From Athripsodes cinereus (taxonomy: Eukaryota; Arthropoda; Insecta; Trichoptera; Leptoceridae): a DNA stretch of 64,000 bases. Below, piece by piece: positions 1 to 11,250 of the stretch; positions within the stretch are counted from its first letter, which is position 1, and every line of letters begins with the position of its first letter. The stretch lies in NCBI GenBank assembly GCA_947579605.1, contig OX388328.1, positions 8,907,684-8,971,683 on the forward strand. The letters are read 5' to 3'. The notes below the pieces were generated by a model that worked only from the letters and a program-made list of their open reading frames with translations, did no database searches and was not told the origin of the DNA. The position numbers and the translations under genes were made by a program.

Positions 1-180
1 TTTATTCACGCGCATTCTGTCCACAACAGTCTTCTTGCATCCGCTCATTCTTCTAATATCCTCATTCTTCACTCTATCACGCAGCGTTTTACCAACCATT
101 CTTCTCAACGATCGCATCTCTACTGCATTTATTCCACTTTCGTCCTTCTTCAACCACGCCCATGTCTCGCTTGCATACGT
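1..180 (-). pseudogene. NLR-A LINE fragment: C-terminal region of the polymerase ORF
   Basis: Read on the minus strand from about 180, one frame gives a ~60-residue stretch with the order YASETWAW, INAVEMRSLRRMVGKT, DRVKNEDIRRMSGCKKTVVDR. This is the pattern found just after the reverse transcriptase core in many RTE-like and related non-LTR retrotransposons. The fragment leaves the window on the left. Its upstream end ('gcatacgt') nearly coincides with that of the fragment ending at 26370, so the two share a truncation point. No intact polymerase remains. Family placement is by motif memory; the clade (RTE versus CR1-like) is inferred. Confidence 0.7.
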
Positions 181-654
181 ATATATATAAGAGGGATGTC
201 AAATATTACAAGTTAATTCAAAAAGATAAATATTATGTAATTAGTCTGATGGTTACTCCATTTATGAGAGACATCGTGATGATATAGATAAACACAAACC
301 GTGATAAAAAAAAATCTAATCCATTTTATCATGCTAATATAATGAAACATGTACCCATGGAAAACAACATTTTTTCATTATTTTCGTATTTAACCACAGC
401 CGTCCGGTAGAATGAAAGCGTCAGCCGTTTGTTATATTGAAAAATAATATTCCAGTAATGGGCTGAAGGAAATTAAAGATGAAAAGTAAGATTATTATTA
501 TTATTATGTATTCGTATAATATGCGAAAACATTTTCAGTATTATTATTATTATTAACGAAAAAAAAACAGCCTTTTCATTGTATTTATTCTGGTGTGAAA
601 GAAAGGGTGGGCGTTACGGATTAATCGTTAAAATTAACGAAATAAAAAAAGCTA
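181..654. other. Unassigned AT-rich spacer
   Basis: Contains (ATT)n runs near 490-555. No coding signal or recognisable repeat seen. Confidence 0.5.
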
Positions 655-870
655 CAACTACTATACCAACACGGTAAATCCTACAGGTGTAATAGCAAGC
701 AGATCAGCTGCATGTAATTAAATTGCAAGCTGTTTTCTCTCCGTGCTAACAATAAATGTTCTAACCAATGTACAGTGAAGAATAAAATAAATAAATAAAA
801 TAAATTAAGACAATCAGAATGGGTGGCAAACTTCATTGCAGAATTTAAGATGTAAAATATCTGTTTTTCA
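655..870 (-). repeat. DR1 copy, diverged
   Basis: Starts with the complement of the (TAG)n tail ('ctactataccaacacgg') and keeps the blocks 'cagctgcatgtaa', 'gcaagctgt' and 'gggtggcaaac'. About 60 bp of A/T-rich sequence with (AAAT)n interrupts it near 780-815. Confidence 0.75.
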
Positions 871-978
871 TATTCAGCATGGCTTAATGTTGCAGTGCAT
901 ATTCCATCAATAAGGATAAATAACTTTATTAAATTTAAGAACTCCTATTTATCCGGTTAGGTGACAATTATTATTATG

Positions 979-1060
979 GTACTATACTGTACCCTCACAC
1001 CGTGTCCCAAGTGGGGTAGGCAGAGAGAACGGAACGCCAAATAGATCTATCCTCACACAC
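979..1060 (-). repeat. NLR-A 3' terminus fragment
   Basis: Complement of the NLR-A 3' end: 'actatactgtaccctcac', then 'gtcccaagtggggtaggcag' and 'agaacggaacgcc'. This is the tail that resembles the DR1 tail. Only the last ~80 bp of the element are present. Confidence 0.75.
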
Positions 1061-1271
1061 TATCTCTAAAGCCTGTTCTGCAAGACCAAGATGGCTCAAT
1101 TAGTCTGCCTTTTGCCTCACCCTGTGCTGAGCCGTCTTTTACTGATGAACTCGATATCGCACATCTTCGACAAATAAGGTGGTAATATACCCATCAAAGC
1201 CGAAAAAACCCTCACACATATCTTGTACTTCACTCGTTGCTTTACTTTTAAAAACCATGCCACAATTGTTT

Positions 1272-1338
1272 GAGTGTCGGTTGTGCCCTGTCACATGCAC
1301 TGAGGAGGATATTTTTGACGTATCTAACGTGCTGTGAG
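1272..1338 (+). pseudogene. NLR-E fragment (end of LINE ORF2)
   Basis: Matches the CPVTCT-EEDIFD segment seen more fully at 51788-52046. This segment follows the terminal Cys/His motif of a LINE ORF2. Short and not translatable as a unit. Confidence 0.55.
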
Positions 1339-2088
1339 TTTCGCACGGTAATGGGTATCGTCACGAAAAATAAATAAAAAATATACTATTGATATTTTAC
1401 TCCCACTTATCGTAAATATTGTACATCATATCGCTATTAATGAAAAAAGACTATTTCACAAACGTAGACTACGTAATTTGCGATCTTTAAAAAATAACAA
1501 AGTTTATTCTATAATTAACGGATTAATGAATGTAAAAGTTAATTTTCGATTAACTTTATGCCTACAGCTTAGTCTGTTACTAATAGGTACATAGTAGTTG
1601 CGTTGTCTGTTACCTGTATCTTTATTAGGCATCTGTAAAAAAATCTTTTATGAAAATAAAACGGTGAAATTCAACAGAAAAAATAATAATTTTGAATAAT
1701 CTGTTGTATGAGGGGTAGAATATAAAAACGTTTATACCTATTCTTTCACGTGAAACCTGCGAAATACAATAGATCTCCCGTTTTTTATGTTAGTTTTCCA
1801 GTACCTTAATAATGAAAAGCGCAAGAATTTTTTAACATATTTTTTTCCATCTTTAAGTGACGTGTTGGGATCCCCGTCGTTGACTTACAATTATGAAAAT
1901 GCATCTCTATCTTGGACAGTCCGAAATAGCTCCTCAAGACTCCATATTTCTGTCCACTCGTATATATTATGGAACCAGGAGATCCGCCTTCTTCCAACGC
2001 ATCTTCGAGCCTCAATCTTGCCCTTAATGATTAGTCAACATATTAACATATTCAATTCTGGAATCATTAGTATTCGTATGTGTTTCGA
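1339..2088. other. Unassigned spacer
   Basis: AT-rich and without recognised repeats. A 113-codon open frame from 1787 runs out through the NLR-A tail at 2089-2172 and shows no family motif, so I treat it as chance. Confidence 0.45.
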
Positions 2089-2172
2089 GAAAATGTATGA
2101 ATGTAGAGGATGCGAAAGAAGTGTGTAAGTCGTTCCATCCTCTCTACCTACCCCACATGGGATACGGCGTAT
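2089..2172 (+). repeat. NLR-A 3' terminus fragment
   Basis: Carries 'tgaatgtagaggatgcgaaa' (MNVEDAKE-type frame) and the end of the ORF, then 'ctaccccacatgggatacgg', the NLR-A terminal motif. Confidence 0.7.
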
Positions 2173-2307
2173 AATAAATTAATCTAGCTATATAATACAT
2201 GCCATCTGACCATCTATCCTAAAGTCTCCCCACTCTTCTTCAGCCCGTCTTTAGCTTCATTTCAAAACCTTTTTTTTCACAGAAAGTCGGAATACCTGGC
2301 GACATAA

Positions 2308-2417
2308 ACACTTGGGACATGATTGGATAAAGTGTGCCCAGGATAGAGATTAAGGTAGTAGATCAAAGAGGAAGCCTATGTCCAACAATGGATTCAAAAC
2401 GGCTAATGATGATGATA
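2308..2417 (+). repeat. 3' end of a LINE with a (GAT)n tail
   Basis: A decayed frame ends 'GSLCPTMDSKRL', followed by 'aatgatgatgatac'. The 'GGLCP.MD.KRL' end plus a GAT microsatellite tail is a common terminus of RTE-like insect LINEs. A related end lies near 38640-38690. Confidence 0.55.
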
Positions 2418-3314
2418 CATTATAACGTCACGAAAAGGACTAACTCTGTGTTGTTGCACTGGTTACCCTTGTTATAGCAGATACCTTGATGGAATTTATA
2501 TATTTAAATTAGGCAATTAAAAAAAAACTGAGTTAAACCAGCTAAAAGCCATTTGAGAAAGAAAGCCTCTCAAATAGGCTGTTTTTGAATGAAAATCAGC
2601 TACTAAATGGCCTCATCTTCAACAACAACCTCAAAACAAAAGACAACAATGACCATGAAGAACGAAAAACAAAAGAGAAAATGTGAAAACGTTCTTTATT
2701 TAAATATTTAAAAAAAAGTGAAAATGTTGGGTAGTTGTATAATTTGGTAATTTAAATATGAAAATATGAGCGCAATTAATCAGTGTCCTGTAGCATCATC
2801 AATTACTTTTAAAATGACGAATATACCCGACGTTGTCCGGAAAACTACACTTTTTATTTTATTTATTACATTTGGCCGGTCGCGTGTTCGGTAAGAGAAA
2901 TCTGTGTACATATAATATCTCTTTTTAAATAAAAAAAAGCAAAAGAAAAATAAAACATAAAAGAGACATCACAAAAAAGAAACATCAAAATCAAAGAAGA
3001 GTCTCTATATCCTGACGATAAAGTCATTGTATGTTATGTTGAAAATAATGTCAACATGAACATCCAATCATTAAATAATTTTATAACCAAAATTTTATAT
3101 GACAAATCTAATCAGACATCTAGATTGGAGAATGGGCCACATGCAGTCGTGGGGGATTTTAATAAAAATGATCGAATTAAGTATATTCAAGGTCGCAAAA
3201 CACAAGTATATTAGTTAAAAAAAATTAAATATCTAAATTATGGAGAATTTCCAAAAATAAAACCCAAAATTTTTGACGTTTGGCAAAACACTCTAAATGG
3301 TTTTTGACAGCTGA
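2418..3314. other. Unassigned AT-rich spacer
   Basis: Holds a short imperfect hairpin near 2546-2582 ('agccatttgag' against 'ctcaaataggct'). No gene seen. Confidence 0.4.
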
Positions 3315-3397
3315 TGACGTCACGGAGTCCTGTGAATCATAGTAAATTTCGCACCACTGATTATAATCTCATACACACATGGGACTCCGTGACGTCA
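3315..3397. repeat. Inverted repeat with paired TGACGTCA sites
   Basis: Arms 'tgacgtcacggagtcctgtg' (3315-3334) and its near complement (3376-3397) flank a 41-nt spacer. Each arm ends in the palindrome TGACGTCA, the CRE/ATF core. It may be a terminal remnant of a foldback element. A regulatory role is conjecture. Confidence 0.6.
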
Positions 3398-3904
3398 CAG
3401 CGCCGCCATATCGTTTTTGATCACTCCGACAAAATCCAATTTTTAAAAGCTAATATCTAAGAAAATAGTGCAAAAAAAATTAAAATAAATTGTGGTAGTG
3501 TTTCTCTCATACTAATTTACAATTTTATGTAATAAAAAAAAAATCTGCAAGTGGCCCATTGTGTTGGAACAAAATGACAAATGAAAATTTCAAAATTATA
3601 TAAAATGTTGCGGTAATTGGGGAAGATTTATTATTGTCATGCCGGCAAGATGAGGAGGTCCTACTTATTTCTAAGTTAGGCATCTAGTTAGGACATAGTT
3701 AAGAACAACGTGTCGCCTCGGGTGACTCTCCTCTCCTTACTATTGATAATATTAGGTAGACAGAAGGAGAAACAAACAATGACATTAATGATAGACAAGG
3801 CTAAGAATTGAAACTCAAATTAAATAGATCTCCCGCTGTATTCTGCCTGTTTTAAAGTATCATGCAAAATACAGGTATTCCTAAAATACATATAAAACAT
3901 TTTT
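3398..3904. other. Unassigned spacer
   Basis: AT-rich; nothing recognised. Confidence 0.4.
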
Positions 3905-3980
3905 CATTCAGAAGTGTCACCCATCCTGAATGTCTTAACTATTTTTTGCACAGAGAGAAAATCTTGCATGTTTTAACAAT
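3905..3980 (+). repeat. DR1 fragment
   Basis: 'gtcacccatcctgaatgtct' followed by a 'cacagagaga...cttgcatgtt' block. Truncated before the tail. Confidence 0.6.
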
Positions 3981-4117
3981 AATAATAATATTATGACAAT
4001 TTCAATAACTATGACGATTTACATTCACATCCATATGATTTTATACAATGCAAGCAGGTACAAACTAATGGTAATTAAAATTAAAAGGTTTTATTATAAG
4101 ATAAAAAACAAAGATAA

Positions 4118-4225
4118 AAAAACATAACATGTCGAAACCTGGTCAAATAAGTAAAATTCTACAAAGTATTTTGTTTTTATTTACATTGAATTATGGAGTT
4201 CTACAAAATAAACAGTAATAAAATA
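4118..4225. repeat. Repeat P, copy 1 (Penelope-like motif)
   Basis: Contains 'gtcgaaacctggtcaaataa' and 'tttgtttttatttacatt', then 'atggagttctacaaaataa'. The same blocks, one of them inverted and moved to the other side, occur at 10805-10955. CGAAAC...AATAAAA resembles the conserved motif of Penelope-like element terminal repeats; that link is inference. Confidence 0.5.
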
Positions 4226-4261
4226 CAATTTAGATACTGTTTTTACTTCTATCTATCTATC

Positions 4262-4500
4262 TATCTATACCCTCACGACGTGTCCCAGGAGGGGTAGGCA
4301 GAGAGAACGGAACGCCATATAGATCTATCCTTACAAACTTCTTTCGCTTCCTCCACATTCAACCAGTTTCTCATACATGTTCGCCGATTTCTCTTACTCA
4401 ACACGCGGCCGTCCTTTAGGATTTGATCCACGTGGTTCTTGGCCGTCCGCGCTTCCTCACACCTCCTCTTTCAGACAAATACATCCTCTTTGTCATTCTT
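4262..4500 (-). pseudogene. NLR-A 3' end with terminal ORF segment
   Basis: The minus strand reads through a GRPR-like segment, RRACMRNW-type residues and an E-rich segment to the terminal 'ctaccccctcctgggacacg'-type tail, followed by (TAGA)n at 4246-4262. The RTE-type C-terminal pattern is visible but broken. Confidence 0.7.
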
Positions 4501-4588
4501 TCATCTTGCAATGGACTTTCTTTCATTTTGAAATAGACTTCCAACAAGTACCTTCGGTCAACAACATTAATGTTTGTTTTTACTTTTT

Positions 4589-4632
4589 GGCACAAATCAT
4601 CCTATAAGTATCCTATAAGGATGATTTATGCC
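4589..4632 (+). repeat. LINE 3'-terminal hairpin, NLR-G-like
   Basis: A 15-bp stem (one mismatch) from 'ggcacaaatcatcct' to 'aggatgatttatgcc', followed by an A-rich run. The same hairpin stands just before the poly-A of the LINE at 17435-17465. This is probably the last few dozen bases of a related insertion. Confidence 0.65.
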
Positions 4633-5097
4633 AAAAAGTGAAAAAAAAAACTAGTATTAATGTAATTGTGAACAACATTGATCCCTCTCGTAAAGTTAAC
4701 ATTAATCAACTACTGTATGATACTCCATCACTGATATAGTAATATAAATAATAATGATTAATTATAATATTATGTACTATAATGAATGATTGAATGAACA
4801 ATTTTTCAAGTTAAGACTTAGATTGTTCTTAATAGTCTCTTACCATTTTCACCTGTATGTAAAAAAGTCTTCTGTGGTTGGGGGGGGTCACCTCTGATAT
4901 TGTCTTTCTAGATAATTAATATTGTTTCCATTTGACTTATTCCGTTTGATATTATTTTATCGTCTATTTCTGATCATTATTTTTTTAATATCATAAAAAA
5001 TATTTTTTTAATTTATAATTTTGCGATAATTGCCTTTGTTTGTCTCCTTAACACGTAAAAGGCTCACTCCGTGTGTTGATATAGATAAATAAACACA
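4633..5097. other. Unassigned spacer
   Basis: AT-rich, with a G8 run near 4879. Nothing recognised. Confidence 0.4.
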
Positions 5098-5222
5098 TAG
5101 AATCCAGCGATGAGGCATATAATCTATCATGAATGTCTTTATTTTTTACTGGCATGGATATGACGAGCAGCATATTTATTATCTGCAGTTAGGTCGCTGG
5201 CTTCTTCACATATTTTTTTATT
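5098..5222 (+). repeat. DR1 copy, diverged
   Basis: 'ccagcgatgaggcat', 'gaatgtcttta', 'ctggcatggat' and 'tgcagttaggtcgctggct' follow DR1 order. The tail is missing. Confidence 0.6.
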
Positions 5223-6174
5223 TTTTTTAGTAAACAAAATACATTTACATTGATTGTTTCTTATATAATATTTTTTTACATTCTCTGGAAAACAAAAATA
5301 CGTTTTTTACCCCTCCAGAAAGTGGACCAACACTTGTGTAGGAAAAATATATTATGGGTTATGCCGAGATAGAAGTGTATTGTATAATATTCTTTGAAAT
5401 CATGTGCTGTTTAGCTGTCTTGACTTAGTTGATAATCTGACGTTCTTAAGAAACAAGGTGAATCTGGTTTTATGAATCTGGAATCCCAAATACACCGAAA
5501 TTGAGAAAGTAAAAGAGATAAATCGGCAGCGGGACAAAAATAGAATTGTTCTAAGTATGACCAACAGATTTCAAAAATTCAAGCCATCAATTATCTAAAT
5601 TACCATTTGGAAAACAGATCTGGCTGATTGTAATACATACCTACCTTCAAAGTAATAAACTTTCTAGCTAAACAGTCAATAATGAATTCAGAGATGATGT
5701 AACATCGAGTGAACATATTTCAGCCACTAAATGCAAGAGATGGGTTTCATTAGTTTTTCTTCCGAAATTCCTCATTGAAATACAGCTTACCACGAAGTGG
5801 AGTGCCTTATTAAAGAATGAACATAGAATGAGAAGGTTTAATAGAAATAAATCAAAGGAGGACCAAATAGAAAAAAAAAACTTAAGTAATTATAAAAATA
5901 TAATATCGAATCAAAATTAATATTTCTTTCATAAAAACATTTACCCCCTTCTCAGCTGCTGACTATAAAGTAGCGATAGCTGATACGATGTCACAACGCT
6001 GAGTGCGCCGTCTGCTGTCTAGCTGACCTGTCACTGACACAGTATAATATGTAAAATATTATAATACATACATACAAAGAGAGAGAGCGAGGAACGTCAC
6101 ACGATAATCGCGGTTAATGCAGCCGTTTGCATACGTCGCGTTGCAGGATGATCGAGAACGTTTGTCTTTTATAT
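5223..6174. other. Unassigned spacer with a GC-richer patch
   Basis: The part near 5980-6165 (tctagctgacctgtcactga and a CG-bearing stretch) is less AT-rich than its surroundings. It could be an old promoter or exon relic, but no ORF or splice signal supports that. Confidence 0.35.
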
Positions 6175-6440
6175 ATCTATACCATCACGGCATCTGCCCC
6201 AAGAGCCGTAGCCAAAAGATTTACTACTGCAAATAATACAAATTCAGGTTATCCTCTCTGTTCCAAGACAAAATGAGATATTCAGAATGTGTAGAAAACT
6301 CATCGGTGATGAATTAAGGATATCAAATGTCTTTATAATAATGTCTCAAGATCACCTGCCTATTACAAGACAATCAAAAATATACGTAGAAGAGTTGGAG
6401 ATCTCTTCTTTACCGGAGATTTCACGGGATTAATCAAATT
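6175..6440 (-). repeat. DR1 copy, strongly diverged
   Basis: 'ctataccatcacggcatct' at the left and 'agagttggagatc...ttctttaccgg' near 6395-6417 match the two ends of DR1. The middle is altered. Confidence 0.5.
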
Positions 6441-9259
6441 TGAAAACGGTTGTTCCCCACTATAGCAGAATAACAAAAAATTGACAACACAGTTGTTAAA
6501 AAATAACATTATTATTGTCCTATACCAACGTTGCCTTTCGATCATAATAGTGGGGTAACTAGTATTCGAACTACACATTATGAATACACCGGTCTTCTTC
6601 CCCGTCCCATATGAAATAGTTAGATATTTAAAATAGATAAAATGTCATATTGCCCAATTAAGATGTGCCCTATACACAAACACCTTTGATAAAACCCCTG
6701 AAAACTTATGTAGAGAACTAATTGTAGAAAATCTATTCTAATTATAGGAGAGTTCAGAGAGAAAAGATAAATTCTTAAATTGAGAAAGTACTGTAAATTC
6801 AAACATTATTCCAATTTGACTGGCATTTCGGGGAAGGACCGATGATATCAAGTAAGACTACCACGTAATCATATGTATATTTACTTCTACTGCGGTCCTT
6901 CTGTCCTTTCCACATATTCTGTCATTTCAACAACAATAATAATAGTACTAACAGTAATAATGTTATATTTTCAACACCCACTTTATCTCCTGCTATGTCC
7001 CCCCATACACCCACATTGTCACCCGTCCAGTAAATCCTTTTCTCTTCATTAGTCATGCTGATGAATGTTTAAATAGAAAAGCTATTAAATAAGCGCGCAT
7101 TTAAAGCCATGCCGCTTGTCAAGTGCATACAGTGGATTATTATACAGAGTAGATAATTGCTAACTCAATATAGAATAACTTTATTATTCTTCTTCATTAA
7201 CTTTAGTTTTAATTAACATAAGTTTTTAAAGTTTGATTAAAAATAGTCAATTTTGTACTCTTTAGGTTTTTCTAGAGCAGTTTATTCAGCCATGTTTTCC
7301 ATCGACAAACTAAAGAGTCCAGCTGATACTTGACCAGACACTTAAATAACAGACCTTTCAACGTTGCAGGTTCTGTGTGATGGAACAACAAACTGTCTGC
7401 CGATCAGCAATGCCATAAAAATATTACTTGTATTAAAAGCAAGACAAAAGTAGCTTTTTTCACTCAAAGTGCCTTTGAAAGAATTGAGCGATCTTTAAAT
7501 TGAGTGAAAGGACTTAAAGCATCCTTCCTTGTTTTGAAAATAAATATAACACTAATGCTACAAAAGGATCAAGTATAACAGTGGTTATCTCAGTTTATGG
7601 CGGAATACACTTTGCTAGAGGCAACTTTCAGCACTGAAAAAAAAACGATAAATATGAGTTTTGACGTAAGAATGGTCGTTCTCGAAACATATTTCAAGTA
7701 GTTGAAATCCTTAATTAGAATAAACAGTGTTTTTTTTTATAATAAATAGATTGAAAATAATATTTTATTTGAGCCTCTGACCTTTTGACATTTATAAAAA
7801 TGTTTCTACATGTAAAAAAAGAAAGAAAAAAGCAATAAATGCTGTCAAAATCAAACGTATTTTCAAACGTAAATGCGTAATGAAATATAAATTAAAAACG
7901 TCACTCTTCTTAAAATTATAAAATTTTCCATTTAAGTCTTAATCAAAAATGGAATAACACCTCATGTCGTAAAACTCCTTCGTCGATAATAAGTATTTCC
8001 AAAAACTCTACATACTCGATACGTTAGCAGTACGTTAAAAACATACAAAATTCATTACACACTTATTGGAGTGAAACCACTAAAGTTAATTAACAAGTCG
8101 ACGAACACTGATAAAATAATGTGAAGGAATTTTCTTGATAGGGATACCACTGAGGCATGGCACGGCGGAACGCGGTCGATCTAGGAAAATCCACAACGAT
8201 ATATTATTTTGTTCTCTGAAAGTAAATTATTGCAAGATTGGATAAGGTTGGAAAATAAACCTGCTACTCAAATGACGCAAGAAACCCGTACTACTTTGAA
8301 TATAACTTTAATTTATAAGAGCATCTTGCATTTTACAGAATTATTTAATTCGAAAACATTAATTCCTGAAATGTCTTAAATGTTCCACCAAGATACCCTA
8401 GAATAGAATATCTGTACAAAATTTCCAGTATTATGTGAATGAGTCACAAATTTACACTATTAATAAATATTTTTGTTGAAAATAAATAATACTTTTACTG
8501 ATTATTTCGGCATTCATTGCTAATATTGTATTAAATGCTCGCTAGAAAAAAAAGAACAAACATTTAAAAGATTAAGGATTCAAAACATGCCTTTCAAAAA
8601 ATATTCCTATTTTCAAGGACTTAAATGAACAATCAGAGGGAATCTAGCATTCGATTCTGGACAGTAAGGTTTCTGAACACGATTTCGCTAAAACTAAGCT
8701 TCTTTATAAAAATATATCTCCACATATTTTAAAACAAAAACTTAATTCACAATCATTCTGTTAATTATACCACTTTATGCATTACAATTTTTTACGAAAA
8801 AATAAGACTAAGATTCTACCGTTATTTCTTACTCCACTTTAGATAAACAGTCTAACAATGTAGTGTGTGCACATTAATTGTTTTACCTGACTGGGTATAC
8901 CTATAATACACGGTATCAAAATACAATGTGTTAAGTTTAGTTAGTTATTATATTCATTAAGGCATCAGCGCCTGTATATACTGTGTAAGTGTACATGTAA
9001 GAGAGACCTGTGGGGAGGCTGAAATAATATATAGAGGAATATTTTAATAGGGATGGCGTTCAAACGTTGGATGGACCGAAAAATTTGGATAGAAATGATT
9101 TACAGTGTCCCAAAAAGATGGCCAAGATAAAAAAAAACTGTTTTTATCCATTTGTTTTTATCCTATTCTCTTTGTTCATCGCATTGGCCAAAAGCTGTAA
9201 TGATGTGCAAAGGAAATTTAAAGAGAATAACAATAATCTGAAAAAAGAGATATTTATTA
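6441..9259. other. Large unassigned block
   Basis: 2.8 kb of AT-rich sequence without recognisable repeat, LINE motif or convincing coding frame. It may be ancient decayed elements or host intergenic or intronic DNA. Confidence 0.4.
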
Positions 9260-9480
9260 TTATTTATCTTGTCGAAACCCAGAAAAAAAACAATCAAACT
9301 GATCTCCAGTACTGTGCAAAACGCGCAGCAGGTGGAGATGCGTCATAAATATTCTCCATAGTGCAAGTGACAGGGCACAATGGACACTCCAACAAGTGTG
9401 GCATAGTCTGTGCTGCACCACAGTCACATGCTCCGGATTCGTCCTGTAGGAAGCCCCAAGAGATATGAAAAGCGCGGATG
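9260..9480 (-). pseudogene. NLR-E LINE: end of ORF2 and 3' UTR
   Basis: Minus-strand reading gives WG/SFL-type residues, then DESGACDCG, AAQTMPHLLECPL, CPVTC and DASPPAARFAQYW. The CxC...H...C cluster is the terminal metal-binding motif of many LINE ORF2 proteins. The 3' part ends in 'ctgggtttcgacaag' plus an A/T-rich tail and matches 44485-44570. Confidence 0.7.
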
Positions 9481-9504
9481 AGATTTTTTTATATCCCGTG
9501 GAGC

Positions 9505-9925
9505 ACCCGGTAAAGAATTGGTCTCCCACTCTTCTCCGTAAGTTTTCGAGTGTCCTGTAAAAGGCAGGTGTTCGAAAATTGTGGTTAGATGGAAGAAATC
9601 GTGGTTAGATGGAAGAAATCGTGGTTAGATGGAAGAAATCACTATATAGTGATAATCTCGCCACTGCACATCATCACATTTTTTCTTGTGTATATTGCTT
9701 TATTTTATTTGTTATATGAATGATGATGTGCAAGAAGAATAAAATAAATAAATAAATAAAATTTAAGACATTTTACATCTTAAATTCAGCGATGAGGTTT
9801 GCCACCCATCCTGAATGTCTTTATTTATATTGGCACGGAGAGGACAGCTTGCATGTTTCTTACATGCAGTTGGTCTGCTGGCTACCCCACTTGTGGGATA
9901 TGTCGTGATGGTATAGTAGTAGTAG
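9505..9925 (+). repeat. DR1, near full length, with internal insertion
   Basis: The head (about 9502-9576: 'gtggagcacccggtaaagaa', 'ctcccactcttctccgtaag', 'gtgtcctgtaaaaggcaggt') and the body (9770-9925: 'cttaaattcagcgatgaggt', 'ggcacggagaggacagcttg', 'ctaccccacttgtgggatat', 'gatggtatag') make this a reference copy. About 190 bp between them is foreign: three 20-bp units and a hairpin region. Ends in (TAG)4. No ORF and no clear pol III boxes. Confidence 0.85.
9581..9640. repeat. 20-bp tandem repeat x3
   Basis: Three exact copies of 'gtggttagatggaagaaatc', sitting between the two halves of DR1. Confidence 0.95.
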
Positions 9926-10680
9926 TAGCAGATTTTTTTATTGTCTTTTGAAAGACAAGCAGTCAGAACTTCTTTGCTTCTAAAATACTTCGAGAAACGA
10001 ACAGAAATTATTTTTTTTTGTCGTTTGAATATTTAGTAACAGTTCCAATATGTAATGTGTAATTATGTACATGATAGTACTAAAAAGTAAAAGCAATAAA
10101 TACATAATTTATAATTATCATTTTTTTTTTCCGAAAAATGTTTTCCAAATATAGCAAGCTGCAAAAATATACTCACAAATGCAATTGAAAAGATAGATTA
10201 TGAAATTGTAGAAGTTTTGAAAATCAAGACATTAAAAGCAAGATTAATTTTGTCGGTCTAAAGAATATGGCGCCCATCCCTTCATAATATGCCTAACATC
10301 CAAGAAAACTACATGTATAAATAGGTTAACAACTACATACTATTTCACTATGAACAATATATCTACCTAAGATAGGTGAGTGGGGTTGTGAGTGGCTTTA
10401 CAATATATTAAACAGCTTTACTGTAGCTTCCATTATTATTATTATTATAAGTATGTATGTACGTAACACATTGTTATCGTAATATAAACACTTTATGTGA
10501 TTTATTATAATTAGTTTCATTACATACACGAACCATCCTAGTTATTATCCTGAGGATATTTTACCTATACACATACGTACCATCTTAAAATAATATATTG
10601 TTTGGGCAGGATATTTTACTAAGAAAGAGAACCACACAACACTTCACTGATATACAAAGCATTTATAGTTTCACACCACT
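9926..10680. other. Unassigned spacer
   Basis: AT-rich, with (ATT)n near 10434. Nothing else recognised. Confidence 0.4.
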
Positions 10681-10684
10681 TCAC

Positions 10685-11010
10685 TACTTCTACTTCACTA
10701 TCACGACATATCCCACAAGCGGGGTAGCCAGCAGACCAGCTGCATGTAATAAACATGTAAGCCGTCTTCTTTGTGCCAACAAAATATTAAGAATTGTTTT
10801 TTATTACTGCTTATTTTGTAGAACTCCATAGTTTAATGTAAATTAATTAAATAAAGAGTTTGAAAAAGACATAATATGTCGAAACCTGGTCACTGAATAA
10901 AAGTACATTGTAAAACTACAAAGTTTTTTGTTTTTATTTACATTAAAAAATTAAGATATTCAGGATGAGCGGCAAACCTCACTGCTGAATTTGAGATGTA
11001 AAATGTCTTT
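10685..11010 (-). repeat. DR1 copy split by repeat P
   Basis: The left part (10685-10790) holds 'atcccacaagcggggtagcc' and 'agcagaccagctgcatgtaa'. The right part (10955-11010) holds 'gatattcaggatgagcggca'. Repeat P lies between, so P was probably inserted into this DR1. Confidence 0.8.
10805..10955. repeat. Repeat P, copy 2
   Basis: 'ttattttgtagaactccata' at the left, then 'gtcgaaacctggtcactgaa' and 'tttttgtttttatttacatt'. Shares both blocks with 4118-4225 but with one block inverted, as expected for an element with mobile terminal repeats. Confidence 0.6.
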
Positions 11011-11074
11011 ACCTCTTATGAAAAATATATCAATGTATCTACACTATGACGGTAATTCTCACATAGGTATCCAA

Positions 11075-11140
11075 GTAGCTCAAAATCTTACAATCTGGAG
11101 GTACAAGATTCAAACTCCGTTGTCAAAGTGTTTGCGTTTA
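11075..11140 (+). repeat. tRNA-like fragment, SINE family V
   Basis: 'aagtagctcaaaatcttac' resembles an A box and 'gattcaaactccgttgtcaa' a B box with the same following bases as 63000-63065. Probably a decayed tRNA-derived SINE, not a tRNA gene: the arms do not pair. Confidence 0.4.
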
Positions 11141-11164
11141 CATCGCTTAAAAATATATTAAGTA

Positions 11165-11250
11165 TGTTTCTTTTACCCAAATGAGGTGGTCGAGAGCTTG
11201 ATGAGATAGCTTTGGAACAATAAATCGTGAGATTAGAGGTTCGAATTTTA
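11165..11250 (+). repeat. tRNA-like SINE fragment
   Basis: 'ggtggtcgagagcttgatga' and, about 45 nt later, 'agaggttcgaattttac' give A- and B-box-like elements in tRNA order. It lies just after the family V fragment. Low certainty. Confidence 0.4.

Noticed and set aside
1787..2128. 113-codon ORF
   Set aside because: No motif, AT-rich codons, runs into an NLR-A tail.
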